64,000 bases of DNA from Phanerodontia chrysosporium (taxonomy: Eukaryota; Basidiomycota; Agaricomycetes; Polyporales; Phanerochaetaceae), in assembly GCA_001910725.1 (NCBI GenBank), contig MJGA01000009.1, positions 620,001 to 684,000 on the forward strand, in the 5' to 3' direction. Below the pieces are notes generated by a model that saw nothing but the letters and a program-made list of their open reading frames with translations, was not told the DNA's origin and did not search any database. The position numbers were made by a program, and so were the translations under genes. Position 1 is the first letter of the stretch, and each line of letters opens with the position of its first letter. Below are positions 61,896-64,000 of the stretch, one piece after another.

Positions 61896-64000
61896 TCAGG
61901 CGGTGACAATTAATGGTGAAGCTTCCGGAGCCTTGTGGACTCCCTGTGTGAGCTGGAAGGTAGTCTCGACTTCGCGTGTAGTCGCCATTGGAATGTGCAT
62001 GGCATCGCTATCCAAGACCTCGACGCCTGTCTGTGATATCACGGCGACAAGCATCTTGTAGTAACAGTCTGCAAATGCCAGGTCAGTTAGCAACGCCATA
62101 CAGGGGAGAGAAGTACACTTACAAGCAAGAGGAACACGATCGCCCGCCTTCATGAGCATCCCGCGAAGGAAGGCAATCTCAGCCCGTAAGGGAACCAGCT
62201 GGTCGTGAAGATTTTGGTCCTGGGCTGCCTTCAGGAACCGAACAAGCACCCTGCCAGCCATGTACCAGCACAGCTACGAAGGACGTCAGCTTCCGCGGCA
62301 ACTTATAGGCAGCGACACTCACGTATGGCCAGGTATCGATGAGCGACACATCGTAGCTCGTCGAAGTGATCATATGGAGCAAATCCACAATCGCACGAGA
62401 CGCAGTAAGGATAGCGAATGCGGACGTGCAAGATTGATACCCAGGCCTGGCGAACGGCTCGTGGAGATGTATATGTGCTCTGTAGACAGCATATTAGCGC
62501 TTACATGAGTGGCCAGAGACATTGGACATACAAATGCACAATATTCCATGCACTGTACGTGTACAGATCAAGCTTTCCGTCCTTGATGACCGTTTTCATC
62601 GACGGCGGGAACGACGCCTTCATGATCTGGATCGTCCGATCGAGCTCCATAAAGGCAGGCGTGTCCCTGATCGCTCCCGGGTTCGGACCCGGGCCAGGGA
62701 GCTCATGGGTATTGTCTGGCAGGCGCACGGACGGGTCGCCGGTGAACTGTAGGGAGCGGTAGCGCAGGCAGAAGTTCTTGACCTTTGACATCAACATCGC
62801 CGCTTTGCAGTACATGATGAACGGGTCCGTTTGCTCGGGCGGGTACACTGTGAGTGCGTTGCGCGCGTGCGAGAACTGCCGGTCGTGCGGGAGTACCATC
62901 ACGCCCTGTTCCCACTGGTCTTGCCGCAGGGGGAAGAGCTGGGAGACATCCAGGTCGTCCATGTTCATAGCCCATGCGTGGCCCGCGCCCGACTGCCGAT
63001 CAAGCGAGTATGCTAACGATCACATATTAGTCGAGCATACAGGGCCGGAACGAGAGCTCGAACCGATCCAAAAGTTGTTCCGCCGCATCTCGTCTTCAAC
63101 TACGGTCTTCGCAGGGGGCAAAACCGATGGGGGCCGTTCGACGGGATTTGCGGATAAGCCCATGAACGGCGGACAAGTATTCAGGGCCATGGTGGCCGCT
63201 GCCCGCATTGACATAGATGATGACAGACAGCTATCGATCCACCTGGGCAAGTTGGCCGTCAGCAGGAGATATATGGACTCGAGCACAAACGACATACTTC
63301 GCTTGACTGAAATAGAACCAAGTGAGCATAATGCGTGCTAGGGTACCATACAGTTAATAAAGACGAGCTTCGTATCATCTAGAAAGGCTCATCGACAGAC
63401 CTTGAGAATTCTCGAAGAGACTCTCCCCGCAGTCAAGTTCCTCCTCGATAGCTTCCTTTGCAAAGCGGGCTTGCTGTGCGGCAAACGTCGATGTTCTGCT
63501 CGGAGCATTGCGCTTGCGTCTAGAAACAGGATCGACTAGCAAGAAATGAGCATCGACTCATACTCGAGGCGTCTGCACATACATCCATAGCTTTCAATGA
63601 TATGTCCCACGGGGAACTGCGAGGTGAACATGCTTCCGATTGCACACATAGCGTGCAGAATCGAGGCGCGGGGGAAACCTTGATCGGACGGATGAAGGTT
63701 CAAGGAGTTGAGGAACTGGGGAGCGTGGAACATCCGCGTAGCATGAATCCAGTGAGTGAAGAATGCGTGCACGCTTTGCGAGCAATGAGCGAGGGCGCAG
63801 ACTACGTATTACTGATAGACTTACAGGTGCTTCGTCGTGATCGGGTCCGGGAGGTTGACCGGCCACGAGAGGAACAGCAGGCTCTGTTCTGCATCGCTCA
63901 GAGGGGACGGCGCAGAGTATCCGCTGTCCGAGTTGGACAGCGGCGACATCGAAGTCCCGTTGGGCGCGTCAGATCCTGGAGAGGTAATGTTCGCAGCAGC
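61896..64000 (-). CDS. Fungal-specific transcription factor, C-terminal part (5' end outside the window)
   Basis: The stop (TGA) is at 61896-61898 and the gene reads leftward from beyond the window edge. Exons at the right edge give LFLSWPVNLPDPITTKHLVD, then FFTHWIHATRMFHAPQFLNS and LHAMCAIGSMFTSQFP, the start of the fungal_trans middle homology domain of Zn2Cys6 regulators. Downstream exons read MNMDDLDVSQLFPLRQDQWE, FIMYCKAAMLMSKVKNFCLR and, near the C-terminus, AGRVLVRFLKAAQDQNLHDQ. The Zn2Cys6 DNA-binding domain would lie outside the window. The target pathway is unknown. I see no required frame break, but not all splice joins were checked. Confidence 0.78.

Overview
The window looks like nuclear DNA of a wood-decay basidiomycete (Agaricomycetes, probably a white-rot polypore-like fungus). 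The reasons are genes with many 50-60 nt GT-AG introns, high GC in exons, two nuclear tRNA genes (one with an intron), a class II manganese peroxidase, and basidiomycete-style SCAP, PAN2 and NOT4. I found no bacterial, phage or CRISPR features.

Layout. 1-3.5 kb: the 3' end of a RecQ-like helicase gene interrupted by an in-frame stop, an inverted repeat, and a small uncharacterised gene. 3.9-8.1 kb (minus): SCAP, the sterol-sensing escort of SREBP. 9.6-11 kb (minus): secreted manganese peroxidase. 14.5-25.1 kb: glutathione reductase, a Cys-containing unknown, HAT1, a cytochrome P450 (minus), tRNA-Gly, tRNA-Cys and the checkpoint clamp gene RAD1. 25.5-42.7 kb: an accessory-looking block built from a large inverted duplication. 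Its arms are about 25.5-29.4 and 36.8-40.6 kb. Each arm carries a coiled-coil gene and part or all of a member of a zinc-cluster-like family, called here A, B, C and the truncated D. The pyruvate dehydrogenase component PDX1 lies between the arms. 43.5-64 kb: a signal-peptide-bearing agmatinase-like enzyme, neuroguidin/Lcp5, a small secreted Cys-rich protein, PAN2, an F-box protein, NOT4 and the C-terminal part of a fungal transcription factor that runs off the right edge.

Themes. PAN2 and NOT4, subunits of the two cytoplasmic deadenylation machineries, sit 2.5 kb apart with one F-box gene between them. The most unusual material is the inverted duplication with its A-D family. A, B and C share an N-terminal helical exon, a CX2C-X6-C ... 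CX2C-X6-C cluster and a C-terminal helical domain; D is an internally deleted relic.

Quality caveat. At least thirteen conserved reading frames are broken by exactly one missing base, usually in a G or C run (SCAP x3, MnP x2, PAN2 x2, GLR1, RAD1, NOT4, genes A and B, left coiled-coil copy). No comparable single-base insertion was seen outside gene C. This points to uncorrected deletion errors in the assembly rather than wholesale gene death, so CDS spans below are given as splice models that tolerate these shifts.
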